A stretch of 64,000 bases of DNA from Lunularia cruciata (Eukaryota; Streptophyta; Marchantiopsida; Lunulariales; Lunulariaceae). How positions within the stretch are numbered: the first letter of the stretch is position 1; the number at the start of each line of letters is the position of its first letter. This document shows positions 63,573 through 64,000 of the stretch, piece after piece. The DNA is taken from assembly GCA_948567375.1 (NCBI GenBank), contig OX419758.1:20403001-20467000 (forward strand). The letters are read 5' to 3'. The position numbers and the translations under genes are program-made. The notes under the pieces were generated by a model that was given only the letters and a program-made list of their open reading frames with translations, ran no database searches and was not told the DNA's origin.

Positions 63573-64000
63573 GTAGAGGTGTGGTATCACATACCCCTCT
63601 CCTCAAATATAAGCATCCTCACAAATATTAGGGGAGCTTCTCATCCTCCTCAATTGTAGTATTCTAAACGTGCCATCCATTCACTCAAGTGGCAAGCAGA
63701 TTTCCTTCTAGGTTGGCCAATTGCAATGATCCATTCTTGTACAACCTATCCATGCAAAATGGTCCCATCCAACAAAGATGTAGCTTCACAAGGAAGAATT
63801 TGTGTCTATTGTCATACAATAACAACAACTCTTCTCTTGCAAGTTTGAGAGGTCATACCTTCCAATCAAGAACTTCCTAGCTTTTCATTTGGACTTCTTG
63901 TGTGTAGTTTAGGAATTCATCTCTTTTCTCCTCTAAGAACATTAGTTCATGAATCTGGGTGTCTTTGCTTACCTCTTTGGTCATTTTTTCCTTTGATAGG
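63573..64000. other. Unrecognised sequence at window end
   Basis: No gene, LTR or known domain seen. GAGGTGTGGTATCACA near 63577 resembles GAGGTATCACA at 19366, hinting at a shared repeat. Confidence 0.4.

Noticed and set aside
1-64000. CRISPR arrays, bacterial operons, tRNA or rRNA genes
   Set aside because: No regularly spaced repeats, cloverleaf-like genes or rRNA sequence were seen, and the content is clearly plant nuclear.

Overview
This is a repeat-dominated piece of a plant nuclear genome. The evidence is nested LTR retrotransposons whose primer-binding sites match plant initiator-Met tRNA (TGGTATCAGAGC...), chromodomain-bearing Ty3/gypsy elements (chromoviruses), a Tat/Athila-like Ty3/gypsy relic, AT-rich intergenic DNA and strong CpG depletion. 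A gymnosperm or conifer is my guess, because old stacked retroelements sit beside pogo/Tigger-type transposase relics; the sequence does not prove it. No intact host gene, tRNA, rRNA or CRISPR array was recognised, and every large coding region found is a broken transposable-element gene.

Layout. Bases 1-3540 (-): copy 1 of a dispersed repeat family (here 'CCR') whose conserved non-retroviral ORF has a basic middle and a coiled-coil C-terminus. 3541-7530, probably resuming at 14185-15204 (+): a decayed Tat/Athila-like Ty3/gypsy element (OTA-E), split by CV-A. CV-A (7531-14179, -) is a structurally complete chromovirus with paired LTRs, PBS, PPT and a perfect CTGAC target-site duplication. 15205-18840 (-): CCR copy 2 with an LTR-like promoter end. 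19390-20760 (+): a coiled-coil relic, tentative CCR copy 3. 21360-26370: AT-rich, nothing recognised. 26376-27560 (-) and 30830-32010 (+): two pogo/Tigger-like transposase pseudogenes in inverted orientation. 32030-32360: a small CpG-rich island. 32370-36815: unrecognised.

From 36816 to 52930 (+) lies CCR copy 4, interrupted by two opposite-facing solo LTRs (38517-39249 and 39602-40340) and by chromovirus CV-B (41358-52721, TSD CAGCC). CV-B is itself interrupted by a second-family chromovirus, CV-C (45879-51375). This gives a three-level nest whose insertion order can be read directly. 52930-56635 (-): CCR copy 5, with a tandem duplication and a perfect 33-bp-arm palindrome. 56636-63019 (-): chromovirus CV-D, with one complete and one truncated LTR. 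63020-64000: unrecognised.

CV-A, CV-B, CV-D and both solo LTRs are one family (LTRs read TGTAATAC...GTATTACA); CV-C is another. The strongest leads are four. (i) The CV-C LTR carries textbook heat-shock elements upstream of its TATA box. (ii) A short ORF between PBS and gag is conserved in all four chromoviruses across both families. (iii) The CCR family is a non-RT repeat with its own conserved protein, and two copies share the same internal stop. (iv) Solo-LTR insertions in CCR-4 can be verified against the empty sites in CCR-1.
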